This document shows positions 27,606-37,885 of a stretch of DNA of 39,271 bases, piece after piece (position 1 is the first letter of the stretch; the number at the start of each line of letters is the position of its first letter). The notes under the pieces are model-generated. The model had not been told where the DNA came from and did no database searches. It saw only the letters and a program-made list of their open reading frames with translations. Source of the stretch: an uncultured Pelosinus sp. (GTDB lineage: Bacteria; Bacillota; Negativicutes; DSM-13327); assembly GCA_946415545.1 (NCBI GenBank), contig CAMKSY010000002.1, positions 1 through 39,271 of the forward strand. The letters are read 5' to 3'. The position numbers were made by a program, and so were the translations under genes.

Positions 27606-28817
27606 ATGAGTCGAGAAAAAAGGTTGAAAATAAAAAAAGTTGGTGTAGAACATTTAGAGCAATACAATCAGTTGCTGCGATATGTATTCCAGGTAACGGA
27701 TAATGATTTACACAAGATAGGCTGGAAAGAAAGAGATATGATCCTGGCTAAATCTCCAGTGCTGGAACAAGCAGATGTACTTGGATGGTTTGATGGAGAA
27801 AAACTGGTATCTCAGGTTGCTGTCTATCCTTTTCAAGTACGTATATTTGATACGATTTATGATATGGGAGGGCTTACGGGAGTCGGAACCTTCCCAGAGT
27901 ACTCTAATCAGGGTTTAATGCACAAGCTGCTCCGCCAGGCACTGGCGAACATGCGGGAGAAAAAACAGTCCATCTCTTACCTGTATCCCTACTCAATTCC
28001 TTACTATCGCCGCAAAGGATGGGAGATCATTTCAGACAAAATAACATTTGAAGTCAAGGATTATCAATTACCAAAAAATAAACAAGTGTTCGGAGAGGTT
28101 GAACGAATTGATATTGAAAATAGCGACTTAAAGGCAGTTTATGAACGTTTTGCCTATCAAAGCCATGGAGCCATGCTGCGCAACGAGTTAGCCTGGAATG
28201 AATATTGGCGGTGGGATATAGATGATCTGACAGCTGCAATTTATTACAATGAAAACAGGCAGCCTGACGGGTATGTGCTGTATTGGATTTCAGATGAAGT
28301 GTTTCATATTAAAGATATGATTTTCATTAATGAAGAAGCCCGCAGTGGGCTGTGGAATTTTATCAGTGCTCATTTTTCTATGATTTCAAAGGTTATAGGC
28401 AATATTTATACGGATGAACCGTTAGCTTTTCTCCTGGAAGATGGGGATATCAAGGAAACGATTTCTCCTTATTACATGGCTCGAATTGTAGATTTGGAGC
28501 AGTTTATTACCCAATATCCTTTTAAGCCTAATACTGAAAAACGCGTATGGACATTCACTCTTGACGATCCACTGTTGCCGTGGAATCAGGGCACTTTTAC
28601 TATATGCATTCATCCGAATGGTAAAGGTGAGGTGGCGAGGGTAGGGGAGCGAAGCAAGTCACAGATTGATATTCAAACCATGACAACTATGTTGCTTAGT
28701 TATAAAAGTCCCAGCTATCTCCATAAGATAGGCCGCCTTTCATGTAGTTTGGAAGTCGTGAAAATGCTGGAAGATGCGATTTCTCAGCAAACTCTTTATT
28801 TTTCGGATTACTATTAG
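27606..28817 (+). CDS. GNAT-family acetyltransferase, Eis-like
   Basis: MGGLTGVGTFPEYSNQGLMHKLLRQAL, SISYLYPYSIPYYRRKGWE; C-terminal sterol-carrier-like region. Confidence 0.9.
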   Translation: MSREKRLKIKKVGVEHLEQYNQLLRYVFQVTDNDLHKIGWKERDMILAKSPVLEQADVLGWFDGEKLVSQVAVYPFQVRIFDTIYDMGGLTGVGTFPEYSNQGLMHKLLRQALANMREKKQSISYLYPYSIPYYRRKGWEIISDKITFEVKDYQLPKNKQVFGEVERIDIENSDLKAVYERFAYQSHGAMLRNELAWNEYWRWDIDDLTAAIYYNENRQPDGYVLYWISDEVFHIKDMIFINEEARSGLWNFISAHFSMISKVIGNIYTDEPLAFLLEDGDIKETISPYYMARIVDLEQFITQYPFKPNTEKRVWTFTLDDPLLPWNQGTFTICIHPNGKGEVARVGERSKSQIDIQTMTTMLLSYKSPSYLHKIGRLSCSLEVVKMLEDAISQQTLYFSDYY

Positions 28818-28941
28818 CAGGCTTATGGTAAAGCCTACAGAACGTGTCATGCCCTAGTTGCAGCAGAAAAAAGGTGTTGCTGATTTTCTTTGAGCAGTGG
28901 ATCAGCAACTGTTAGTAAGACTTTCTCATATTTAGCATAGC

Positions 28942-28975
28942 CGACTCATGTTTATAAACGTGAGTCGCTTTTTTG
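28942..28975 (+). terminator. Terminator
   Basis: CGACTCATGTTTATAAACGTGAGTCGCTTTTTT. Confidence 0.75.
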
Positions 28976-29030
28976 TAAACACCCAAACAATAGAAATCGG
29001 AATTAATGTTTCGTTTAATGCTGCATAAAT

Positions 29031-29091
29031 TTGACAGAAAAATATTTCTCTAGTAAAATTAATCTTATAAAATGGAATGAACGTTCATTCC
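29031..29091 (+). promoter_or_regulatory. Promoter TTGACA-17-TAAAAT with TetR operator
   Basis: -35 29031-29036, -10 29054-29059; palindrome GGAATGAACGTTCATTCC 29074-29091. Confidence 0.85.
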
Positions 29092-29123
29092 TGAAATATT
29101 GAACCTTATTTTTGGAGAATACA

Positions 29124-29696
29124 ATGAAAGAAAAGGTACAGAATAAAAAAGCGGCTGTGCTGCAAGCTGCTCTTGGACTATTATCTGAGCAAGGATTGCA
29201 AGGTTCCCCGATGTCCCAGATTGCTCAAAGAGCCAATATTGGGGTAGGTACCATTTATCGTTACTTTTCCAGCAAAGAAGATTTGATCAATGATTTGTAT
29301 CTTGATGTCAAGACCCGTCTTGCACAGTATATCCTGCGAAATTACTCAGCGAGCCGGGATGTTCACGCAAGTTTCTTAGTGCTGTTACGTAATATAGTTG
29401 ATTATTATATTGAAAATCCCGCAGAATTGATTTTTATGGAGCAGTATGCAAATTCTCCCCTTATTACTGCTGCTGCCCGGGAAGAAGGCTTGCGTCTGTT
29501 TGCACCAGTCAATCACTTATTTGAACGTGCCAAAGAGGAAGAATTACTGAAAGAACTTCCAATGGAAATGCTAAGCACTCTTGCTTATGGATCAACAATT
29601 TCTCTTGTTAAACTTAAGTTATTCGGCAAGGTTAAGCTAGATGGGGCAACCATTGATGCAGGAATGGAGGCAATCTGGGATACAATTAAGCGGTAA
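29124..29696 (+). CDS. TetR-family transcriptional regulator
   Basis: KAAVLQAALGLLSEQGLQGSPMSQIAQRANIGVGTIYRYFSSKEDLINDLY; ATG at 29124 after GGAG. Confidence 0.95.
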   Translation: MKEKVQNKKAAVLQAALGLLSEQGLQGSPMSQIAQRANIGVGTIYRYFSSKEDLINDLYLDVKTRLAQYILRNYSASRDVHASFLVLLRNIVDYYIENPAELIFMEQYANSPLITAAAREEGLRLFAPVNHLFERAKEEELLKELPMEMLSTLAYGSTISLVKLKLFGKVKLDGATIDAGMEAIWDTIKR

Positions 29697-29779
29697 AGGA
29701 ATGCCAATCCAATTTGCCGCTGATTTTCAAAATAATTTTAGTTTCAAGGACGATTTAAGAACATGAGGGAGGAATTGTC

Positions 29780-30928
29780 TTGCTGTACAGAAAGTTTGGT
29801 AAAACCAAGGAAATGGTGTCTGCTTTAGGGTTTGGCTGTATGAGGCTTCCCATTATTGGTAGCGATCCAACGAATATTGATGAGGAGAAAGCTACCGACA
29901 TGATAAGGCATGCAATTGATGCTGGTGTAAACTATATTGATACTGCTTATCCATATCATGGTACCGGTTTTACTCATGGTGGCGCCAGCGAGCTTTTTGT
30001 TGCCAAAGCCTTAAAGGACGGCTACAGACAGAAGGTTAAGTTAGCAACCAAGCTTCCTAGCTGGTTAATTAAAACAAGAGAAGATATGGATAAGTACTTA
30101 AATGAACAATTAGAACGACTTGAAACCGATTCCATTGATTTTTACTTAGTACATTCACTGAATGAAAATGTTTGGCCTGTATTAAAAGAGGCTGGAATCA
30201 GCGAGTTTTTAGAGCAAGCGATCAAAGATGGAAGAATCAAATATGCAGGATTTTCTTTCCATGATCAAATCGGATTGTTCAAAGAAATTGTGGATTATTA
30301 TGATTGGTCATTCTGTCAGATTCAATATAACTATTTAGATGAGAAATACCAAGCTGGCAGAGAAGGTTTAGAGTATGCAGCGAAAAAAGGTTTAGGGATT
30401 GTTATTATGGAGCCCCTTAGAGGCGGTAACATTGTAAATCTTCCCAAAGAAGCAATCGAGATTATTGATCAAGCAGATGTGAAAAGAACACCGGCGGAAT
30501 GGGGCTTACGATGGGTATGGAACCATCCGGAAGTCTCTGTAGTTTTAAGTGGTATGACGACGATGGATCATGTTACAGAAAATATAAAAGTAGCGCATGA
30601 GGCAGAAGCCAATTCACTGACAAGCAAAGAACTGAATATCGTCAATAAAGTGAAAGATCTCTTCGAGCAAAGAATTAAAGTGAACTGTACAGGATGTGCA
30701 TACTGCATGCCTTGTCCTGCAGGTATCAATATTCCTGGATGCTTTTCTACTTATAATGATCATTGGGTTTTTGATGCCACTCCTGCGGCAAAGAAATCCT
30801 ATGAGATCCGCACGAGGCTTACAGCTCCCGCATCGAAATGTGTAGAATGTGGTAAGTGTGAAAGCCATTGTCCTCAAGGTATTCCAATCCGTACGGAATT
30901 AAAGAATGTTAAGGAACTATTCGAATAA
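29780..30928 (+). CDS. Aldo/keto reductase with C-terminal 4Fe-4S domain
   Basis: RKFGKTKEMVSALGFGCMRLP; CTGCAYCMPCPAGINIP; CVECGKCESHCPQGI. Confidence 0.94.
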   Translation: MLYRKFGKTKEMVSALGFGCMRLPIIGSDPTNIDEEKATDMIRHAIDAGVNYIDTAYPYHGTGFTHGGASELFVAKALKDGYRQKVKLATKLPSWLIKTREDMDKYLNEQLERLETDSIDFYLVHSLNENVWPVLKEAGISEFLEQAIKDGRIKYAGFSFHDQIGLFKEIVDYYDWSFCQIQYNYLDEKYQAGREGLEYAAKKGLGIVIMEPLRGGNIVNLPKEAIEIIDQADVKRTPAEWGLRWVWNHPEVSVVLSGMTTMDHVTENIKVAHEAEANSLTSKELNIVNKVKDLFEQRIKVNCTGCAYCMPCPAGINIPGCFSTYNDHWVFDATPAAKKSYEIRTRLTAPASKCVECGKCESHCPQGIPIRTELKNVKELFE

Positions 30929-30944
30929 ATAAAAGTATTTTAGA

Positions 30945-30984
30945 AGGATCGCCGTCTATTTATAATTAGATAGACGGCGATCCT
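30945..30984. terminator. Hairpin between convergent genes
   Basis: AGGATCGCCGTCTATTTATAATTAGATAGACGGCGATCCT. Confidence 0.6.
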
Positions 30985-31058
30985 AGTGTAATCTTAAAGC
31001 ATTTATTGTTGCTTGCAATTTATTGGTGGGAGGGTTATTAATTATTGAAATACTTGGG

Positions 31059-31889
31059 TCAGAGTGCCTTACGCGATATGAAATTTCCGCGCAGTGTAGT
31101 GGGGCAAAACCCTGTGCGCTTTTTAAATAATTTACTGAAATAATAAGGATCAGAGTAACCTATGCAAGAAGAAATTTCCGATATTGAGCGAGGTGTGGTG
31201 CATAATAGCTCCCGGGCACGCCGCAACCGATGCTCAATCAAATATTCAAGGGGTGCCATACCAGTATGCTTTTGAAATAGATAGGAGAATTGTTTGCTTT
31301 TTAGGTCATACTGGCCAGCCAATTTGGCTACTGTAAGTGGTTCCATGTAGTGATTCTTCATATATTCTACGGCTTGCTCCACCAATTCCCGGCCCCATTC
31401 GCTGTGACGACCCTCAGCGCGGGTCAAACTTTCATCCAGAATATTGAAAAACAGCAATTTGGCCTTCAGGGCGGACAAATTGCCCGGCGTTATGCAGACG
31501 TTATACAGCCGATGCAGTAAATCATTAATGCGGGTGCTGTAACCCGAATTAATCTGATAATGGGAAAAGGCCTGGGGGAACTCGATTTTGGCATTTGCGT
31601 CAACTTGATAATGAATGATCATATAATCCCATTTCGTGCACCCCACCACTTCTTTGTCCAGAGCAATATTGGGGCCCCCGTGAAAAATTTTCCCCGGCTC
31701 CATCTCATAAGGCACACCGTCAAAGGACATCCTCGCCCGTCCTTTTATGGGAAAAATCAGACCCGAGAACGGCGGAGTGAAGACACCAAAACATTTTTTC
31801 CCCGGCGGCACGCTCGCTCTGATCACATCAATGATTTGGAATTCAATTCGGGAAAAGTTTCCCGCTAGTTGATTGATATCTACGTGCAT
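31059..31889 (-). CDS. AraC-family transcriptional regulator
   Basis: C-terminal HTH: YMKNHYMEPLTVAKLAGQYDLKSKQFSYLFQKHTGMAPLEYLIEHRLRRARELL...SEISSCIGYSDPYYFSKLFKKRTGFCPT; cupin-like N-terminus. Confidence 0.95.
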   Translation of the reverse strand: MHVDINQLAGNFSRIEFQIIDVIRASVPPGKKCFGVFTPPFSGLIFPIKGRARMSFDGVPYEMEPGKIFHGGPNIALDKEVVGCTKWDYMIIHYQVDANAKIEFPQAFSHYQINSGYSTRINDLLHRLYNVCITPGNLSALKAKLLFFNILDESLTRAEGRHSEWGRELVEQAVEYMKNHYMEPLTVAKLAGQYDLKSKQFSYLFQKHTGMAPLEYLIEHRLRRARELLCTTPRSISEISSCIGYSDPYYFSKLFKKRTGFCPTTLRGNFISRKAL

Positions 31890-32023
31890 CTTTCATCCTC
31901 CCAGTATACCTGCGGTTCTGCTCAATATATCCTGGATGTGTTGAATTTTCCCGGCTTCATGCGCTTAAAATTATTGTCATAGGCAATAAAATAACATATT
32001 TGCTTTATTATAAATATAAGTTG

Positions 32024-32060
32024 CATTATAATAATGATATTGATTATCATTATTATAATG
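32024..32060. promoter_or_regulatory. Fur box in a 37-bp inverted repeat
   Basis: CATTATAATAATGATA-TTGAT-TATCATTATTATAATG; core TGATATTGATTATCA is one mismatch from the 7-1-7 Fur motif. Confidence 0.82.
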
Positions 32061-32168
32061 AGTTTAGTATTCGATGTCAAACCTTTCGCCAATCTTCTTT
32101 GCCATGATATTCCTGGGAAAAATCGTCTGTATTCTCAGCTATCTCTGGAATAAAAATATCCTATTTTT

Positions 32169-32272
32169 GAATTTTGTCCATTTAGTTAGCGTTTTTACTT
32201 GGAATGATGATCATTTACGCCACTTTTCTATTTAGAACTCTGTCCATTTACTCCAACTTTTTTACTTGGTAT
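32169..32272 (+). promoter_or_regulatory. Two imperfect direct repeats, candidate AraC-regulator sites
   Basis: GAATTTTGTCCATTTAGTTAGCGTTTTTACTTGGAAT (32169-32205) and GAACTCTGTCCATTTACTCCAACTTTTTTACTTGGTAT (32235-32272). Confidence 0.55.
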
Positions 32273-32382
32273 TCTATAAGTACTAGTTTTGCGCAGGGTC
32301 TTGAAGCTCAATGACTTAGCGGTATTGGGGCTTAAAACAGCTATGTGGCAATGGATTTCCACAAGTAAAGGAGTTGACACTA

Positions 32383-34650
32383 ATGAAAAAAAATATATTT
32401 CCTGCCAGAAGCCGATTGCTTTACGCCTTGGTTGGCAGCAGCCTGCTTTGGAATACGTCGGCAATTGTCTACGCTGAGGATGCGGCAGAATTTGTTACGA
32501 ATACCAGCCAGACCGATACGCAGCGGATTTCTTCCGCTAAAGCGACTGTCGGTCAGGGGGAATTTATCCTAGAAGGAGTCGAAGTGACTGCCAGACGTGA
32601 AACTTTGCCCCCGGTCTACCCTGGTGGACAGGTGGCCCGCGGCGCCAGTCTCGGCGTATTGGGCAACAAAGATTTTATGGATACGCCTTTTCATATCACC
32701 AGTTATACAGCCAAGACCATAGAAGATCAGCAGGCTAATACACTGTACGATGTACTTATTAACGATTCGTCTGTCCGCTTCACTACCCCCACAGGACAGG
32801 CTGCTGAATATTACAAGATTCGCGGACTGGACGTTGCGATGGAACACCTTTATTTTAACGGTATGCAAGGAGTGGCGCCATACTATCGTGTTCCTGTTGA
32901 ATTTCTCGAACGGGTAGAAGTGATCAAGGGGCCCAGTTCTCTGCTCTACGGCGGAGTAAATGCCTCGGTGGGCGGGGCGATCAACTTGGTGCCCAAACGG
33001 GCCGGAGAAGAGGATGTCACCAGCTTTACGACAAGCTATACTTCTTCGTCCCACTTTGGAGGACATCTCGACATTGGCCGACGCTTCGGACAAAACAAAG
33101 AATGGGGTATTCGTTTCAACGGTCTGTACGCGGATGGTGACACTGAAACTGACGGTCAGTCTAAGGAACGACTGTTGGGCTCTTTGGGTGTGGATTACCG
33201 CGACGACCGCTGGCGGCTGTCTTTGGATGCCTACGGCTCACAGGAGAAGTATGAAAACGGTCTTATTTCCATGTATCAGTTGCAAAGCAATCATATTAAA
33301 GCGCCTCATGGCTCAACCAATCTGTTTAAAGGTACCTCGGGCGCGGCTAGGAATAATGGCATTCTGTTTAAAGGCGAATATGACATTATGGACAACCTAA
33401 CCGCTTACGCCGGCTTCGGAAAAGCCGCTTCCAGGGCTACCGGCTTCATCAACGGCAATCATATTTTACTTGTCCAAGCCAACGGAAGGGCTTATCCCCG
33501 CAATCTTTTTAAACAAAACTTTTGGAACGATGCCACTTCAGCCGAAATGGGATTGCGCGGTGATTACCAGACTGGTTCGGTCAAGCATCAATTGGTCTTA
33601 AGCTCCAGCTTTCTCGATAATGAGTATTCCAGCACGTTTAACCGTTTTGTTGCTACCCCTTACATGAGCGGCTTTCCCATCAGTATCTATGATGATTCGT
33701 TCTCATTTGCTGATTATTTTAATAGTGTGGCCTGGAAGGGCAAAGGCGGTAAGACGTCTACCACGAAGCTGTCCAGTTATCTTTTGGCTGACACACTTTC
33801 CTTCAATAAGGAAAAGGTGCAATTGACCTTAGGGGTAAGCCGGCACAGTGTGAACACGAAAAGCTTTAACGCTACTACTGGCATCCAGCTTGCACAGCAT
33901 GATGCTGATAAAACGCTGCCGCTAGTTGGCTTTGTGGTAAAACCCTGGGGAAAGTCGGTTGCCCTTTATGGAAACTACATTGAAGCTCTTTCTCCCGGAG
34001 CTGAGGTCGGAGCCACCTTAGGCTATACCAATTCTGGTCAGCTAATGGCGCCATATACCAGTAAACAAAAAGAAATCGGCGTTAAATGGGATAGAGGAAA
34101 ATTTGCCAATACGCTGTCTTTATTTCAAATTAACCGACCCAATACAATGGTTGTCACAAATGACCTAAACGAAAAAACGCAGACCTATGACGGCGAACAG
34201 GAAAGCCGCGGTGTGGAATGGAATGCTTTTGGCGGAATAGGCAAGAACCTGCGCTTGTTGGGTGGAATCAGCTATCTAAAGGCTGAAATAAACGAAGCAA
34301 CTGTGGCTGCAACAAAAGGCAATATTCCCTTTGGCGTACCCAAATGGACGATGAATGCCGGTGTTGAATGGGACACGCCATGGAATCATGATCTAACGCT
34401 TTCACTGCGGGCAGTATATACAGATTCTCAGTATCTTAATAATGCCAACACCATCAAAATACCGAGCTGGGTGCGTTATGACATCGGCGCACGCTATAAA
34501 ACTGAGATTAAGAACGTTCCGGTTACCTATCGTCTCAGTGTGGAAAACCTGTTTGATAAACAATACTGGGCAGGTGCTTTCAGCATGGAAGGGTTTGCGA
34601 CATTAGGTGGCCCCCGCACTGTTAAGCTATCGGCGACTATGCAGTTCTAA
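32383..34650 (+). CDS. TonB-dependent siderophore-type receptor
   Basis: Plug domain (DVLINDSSVRF, YYKIRGLDV, FLERVEVIKGPSSLLYGG, GGAINLVPKR); C-terminal VENLFDKQYW...LSATMQF; ATG 32383 after AAGGAG. Confidence 0.95.
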   Translation: MKKNIFPARSRLLYALVGSSLLWNTSAIVYAEDAAEFVTNTSQTDTQRISSAKATVGQGEFILEGVEVTARRETLPPVYPGGQVARGASLGVLGNKDFMDTPFHITSYTAKTIEDQQANTLYDVLINDSSVRFTTPTGQAAEYYKIRGLDVAMEHLYFNGMQGVAPYYRVPVEFLERVEVIKGPSSLLYGGVNASVGGAINLVPKRAGEEDVTSFTTSYTSSSHFGGHLDIGRRFGQNKEWGIRFNGLYADGDTETDGQSKERLLGSLGVDYRDDRWRLSLDAYGSQEKYENGLISMYQLQSNHIKAPHGSTNLFKGTSGAARNNGILFKGEYDIMDNLTAYAGFGKAASRATGFINGNHILLVQANGRAYPRNLFKQNFWNDATSAEMGLRGDYQTGSVKHQLVLSSSFLDNEYSSTFNRFVATPYMSGFPISIYDDSFSFADYFNSVAWKGKGGKTSTTKLSSYLLADTLSFNKEKVQLTLGVSRHSVNTKSFNATTGIQLAQHDADKTLPLVGFVVKPWGKSVALYGNYIEALSPGAEVGATLGYTNSGQLMAPYTSKQKEIGVKWDRGKFANTLSLFQINRPNTMVVTNDLNEKTQTYDGEQESRGVEWNAFGGIGKNLRLLGGISYLKAEINEATVAATKGNIPFGVPKWTMNAGVEWDTPWNHDLTLSLRAVYTDSQYLNNANTIKIPSWVRYDIGARYKTEIKNVPVTYRLSVENLFDKQYWAGAFSMEGFATLGGPRTVKLSATMQF

Positions 34651-34704
34651 ACAATCATCTAGGCTTGCAGATCTCAGATTATAATCCTATTTGGAGGAGA
34701 TAGA

Positions 34705-35670
34705 ATGAACAGACTGATGGGAATGATCGTCTCACTCGTGCTTGTAACCGGGCTGCTGGCTGGCTGCACCGGGACCTCTGAGACTGCTGTGCATTCGCCG
34801 CAGTCAGTAATCGGCAATAATCTCCAAAAAGCCGGGTGGCCGAGAACAATTACAGACGCAGCAGGCAACAAAATTGTTTTAGCAAAACAACCGCAAAGGA
34901 TAGCCATTCTTCACTCCTTGTATTTAGAATACTTTTTTGCTCTGGGAACGCCTCCTATCGCGTCTATGGGGGCTTCGACGGGAAATGCGATGAAGGCTTT
35001 GAACGAATGGGAAACCCTTAAACCCTATGCGGGAACTGCTGAAATTATGGACTTAGGCAGTTCTCGGGATTTGAATTTAGAGGCAATTTTAGCAGCGAAA
35101 CCTGATGTTATTGTTACATTTAAAGGGCAGGGTCATGTAGCGCAGATGTATGATCAACTTGTGCAGATTGCTCCTGTCATTCAAGTGGATTTTAACACCT
35201 CCTGGCAGGAACAGACAGTAGCCTGCGCCGAAATTGTCGGGAAGGAAGTTTTTGCTCAAGCATTTATCAAAGAAACAGAGACAATCATTTCTTCCGCAAA
35301 GAATAAGTTGAGTAAACATAAAGGCAAAACCATTGCTCTTTTCCGCACGGATGGAAAATCATTTATTTCACGGGGGACTACAGAGTATTATGAAACTTTC
35401 GGAATTGCTAAGCCAATTGGTTATCCGGATCATTATCAAACCTTATCTTTAGAGGCAGTTGCTGAGATGAAGCCTGATTATATTGTTTTTCAGGACTCTG
35501 TCCAAAATGCACAAACATTTGTAGAGGCTCAGGAATCTTCCGCAGTATGGCAGTCATTAGATGCAGTAAAAAATCGAAATGTACTCTATTTTGACGACTC
35601 TCTTAATACATTTGGACCTCTTGCCATGCGGATTACCGCTGATAAACTGATGCAGACATTTCCAGAGTAG
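34705..35670 (+). CDS. Fe3+-siderophore-type ABC transporter substrate-binding lipoprotein
   Basis: Lipobox LLAGC; RTITDAAGNKIVLAKQPQRIAIL; periplasmic-binding pattern. Confidence 0.93.
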   Translation: MNRLMGMIVSLVLVTGLLAGCTGTSETAVHSPQSVIGNNLQKAGWPRTITDAAGNKIVLAKQPQRIAILHSLYLEYFFALGTPPIASMGASTGNAMKALNEWETLKPYAGTAEIMDLGSSRDLNLEAILAAKPDVIVTFKGQGHVAQMYDQLVQIAPVIQVDFNTSWQEQTVACAEIVGKEVFAQAFIKETETIISSAKNKLSKHKGKTIALFRTDGKSFISRGTTEYYETFGIAKPIGYPDHYQTLSLEAVAEMKPDYIVFQDSVQNAQTFVEAQESSAVWQSLDAVKNRNVLYFDDSLNTFGPLAMRITADKLMQTFPE

Positions 35671-35797
35671 TAATGAAGAAAACACAGTAGTACCGCTCCT
35701 ATAAAGGTTTGTTTTTTCTGGATTTTGTACGACGGCTGTGGTGCTGGAGCGATACCAGACCCAGGCCGGGGCGTAGCAGAAGGGAGGAAGCACCGGA

Positions 35798-36835
35798 GTG
35801 AATCAGATAAACAAACCGCCGATTGAAACCAGAAAAAAAAGTCACACGTGGACAGCTTGGTTCATTATCATAATGGGGTCGGGGCTGTTGGCCCTGCTTA
35901 TGGCGTTTTCCATCACCAAGGGTGCAGCGAAAATTCCGCTGTCCTTGGTATGGGACGCCCTGTTTCGCTTTGACGAGAAGAATACTCAACATTTAATTGT
36001 TATTGATCTGCGCCTGCCTCGTGTGATTGCTAGTGCCTTAGTTGGTGCTGCTTTCGCCGTAGCGGGAGCCATTATGCAGGGTGCGACTAGAAATCCCATG
36101 GCGGATTCTGGGCTGATGGGTCTGAACGCTGGGGCAGGTTTTGCCCTATCCATCTGCTTTGCTTTCTTTCCCGATCTGGTGTATTTGCAGATCATTCTTT
36201 TTTCCTTTTTGGGTGCAGCATTAGGCGCGGCACTGGTAGGAAGTATTGCTTCCCTGCGGCGGGGAGGCGCTACCTCCATAAGACTTGTATTAGCTGGTGC
36301 CGCTGTCAGCGCGCTGCTGGCAGCACTCAGCCAGGGAATTGCCCTATACTTCGGCGTGGCCCAGGATATGATGTTCTGGACAGCGGGCGGCGTGGCCGGT
36401 TCCAATTGGGAGCAAATTAGAATTATGGCACCGTGGATACTTGGTGCGCTTTTGGGAGCCATTGCCCTTGCACGTTCTGTCTCTTTGCTGAGCCTTGGCG
36501 AAGATGTGGCCAAGGGATTGGGAATGAATACGACGGTGAGTAATGTACTGTGCTTCCTGACCGTACTGATACTGGCGGGTGCTTCCGTTTCCGTTGTGGG
36601 TGCTGTGGGCTTTGTGGGCCTTATCATCCCCCATCTAGCACGGTATTTTGTAGGCGTAGATTACCGCTGGGTTATTCCTTCTGCAGCAATATTGGGGGCG
36701 CTTCTCATGGTGCTGGCCGATTTGGGCGCGCGAACGCTCAATCCGCCTTTTGAAACCCCCATTGGCGCGCTGATTGGTCTTGTCGGTGTTCCCTTCTTTT
36801 TGTATCTTGTTCATAAGCAAAGGATGGCACTGTAA
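35798..36835 (+). CDS. FecCD-family ABC transporter permease
   Basis: LRLPRVIASALVGAAFAVAGAIMQGATRNPMADSGLMGLNAGAG; VGFVGLIIPHLAR. Confidence 0.95.
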   Translation: MNQINKPPIETRKKSHTWTAWFIIIMGSGLLALLMAFSITKGAAKIPLSLVWDALFRFDEKNTQHLIVIDLRLPRVIASALVGAAFAVAGAIMQGATRNPMADSGLMGLNAGAGFALSICFAFFPDLVYLQIILFSFLGAALGAALVGSIASLRRGGATSIRLVLAGAAVSALLAALSQGIALYFGVAQDMMFWTAGGVAGSNWEQIRIMAPWILGALLGAIALARSVSLLSLGEDVAKGLGMNTTVSNVLCFLTVLILAGASVSVVGAVGFVGLIIPHLARYFVGVDYRWVIPSAAILGALLMVLADLGARTLNPPFETPIGALIGLVGVPFFLYLVHKQRMAL

Positions 36836-37875
36836 TGATCAACCAACTGCAAAAAAACGAAAACTATAAAAGAAAAATCGCTTTGCGTAATACGACCATC
36901 GTCCTCGGCTGTGCGGTTCTGCTGATCATCTCCTTTGTCATCAGTATGAACACCGGATACACGAAACTGTCTCCGCCGGATACGCTGCGAACTTTGTTCG
37001 GTGGCGGTGCGCCCAGAGAAAACCTCATTTTGTTCGAGTTCCGGCTGCCACGTATTATGATCTCCATTCTAGTGGGGGCAGGCCTTGCCTTATCTGGCTG
37101 CATCATACAGGGGGTTGCCAAAAACGCGTTAGCTGACCCAGGTCTGCTCGGCATTAATGCGGGCGCGGGACTGATGGTCGTTTTGTATGTGCTGTTCTTT
37201 GGGGCGAATTCATTCCTGTTGGTATTCACTCTACCGTTTCTGGCGCTATTTGGCGCAGGAGTAACGGCGGGTATCATCTATGCACTGGCTTTCAAAAAAG
37301 GAGAAGGCATTGCACCTCTGCGTCTGATTTTAACCGGTGTGGCAGTACAGGCAGGGCTTTTCTCTCTGACAACCGTGCTGGTGGTCAAGCTGGCTGATAC
37401 CCAGTTTGATTTTTTTGCGACATGGCAGGCAGGGAGTATCTGGGCAAGTAACTGGAAATTCGTGCTGGCCCTGCTGCCGTGGTTGCTGTTCTTAATCCCC
37501 TATGTATTACTTAAATCCCGTGTGCTGGATGTGCTAAATCTAGGGGATGATGTAGCTTACAGCCTGGGAGCCTCCGTAGAGCGGGAGAGGCGCAGACTGC
37601 TTGCTGCATCGGTAGCGCTGGCAGCTTCTTGCGTAGCGGTCAGTGGCAGCATCAGCTTTGTGGGGTTGATTGCACCTCATCTGGCGCGGCGGCTGGTAGG
37701 GCCGAGGCACCGGATTCTGCTGCCTGTCTGTGGGCTTACGGGCGCTGTATTGGTCTCGGCGGCAGATACCATCTCACGGGTAGTTGCCCAGCCCGCGGGA
37801 ATTCCTACCGGTATTATGGTGGCCATCATTGGCGCTCCGTACTTTCTCTATCTTTTAGCGAAAAGCAGATACTAA
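36835..37875 (+). CDS. FecCD-family ABC transporter permease
   Basis: FRLPRIMISILVGAGLALSGCIIQGVAKNALADPGLLGINAGAG; ISFVGLIAPHLARRLVG; 1-nt overlap with upstream CDS. Confidence 0.95.
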   Translation: MINQLQKNENYKRKIALRNTTIVLGCAVLLIISFVISMNTGYTKLSPPDTLRTLFGGGAPRENLILFEFRLPRIMISILVGAGLALSGCIIQGVAKNALADPGLLGINAGAGLMVVLYVLFFGANSFLLVFTLPFLALFGAGVTAGIIYALAFKKGEGIAPLRLILTGVAVQAGLFSLTTVLVVKLADTQFDFFATWQAGSIWASNWKFVLALLPWLLFLIPYVLLKSRVLDVLNLGDDVAYSLGASVERERRRLLAASVALAASCVAVSGSISFVGLIAPHLARRLVGPRHRILLPVCGLTGAVLVSAADTISRVVAQPAGIPTGIMVAIIGAPYFLYLLAKSRY

Positions 37876-37885
37876 TGAAAGGGTG

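Noticed and set aside
28874-28914. Inverted repeat GTTGCTGAT...ATCAGCAAC after the Eis-like gene
   Set aside because: Probably a weak terminator-like hairpin; no T-run and nothing else to support a function
32569-33093. 174-aa minus ORF inside the TonB receptor
   Set aside because: Antisense to a highly confident receptor CDS, no motif
35986-36634. Minus ORFs (213 aa and 96 aa) opposite the FecCD permease
   Set aside because: Shadow ORFs of a confident permease gene
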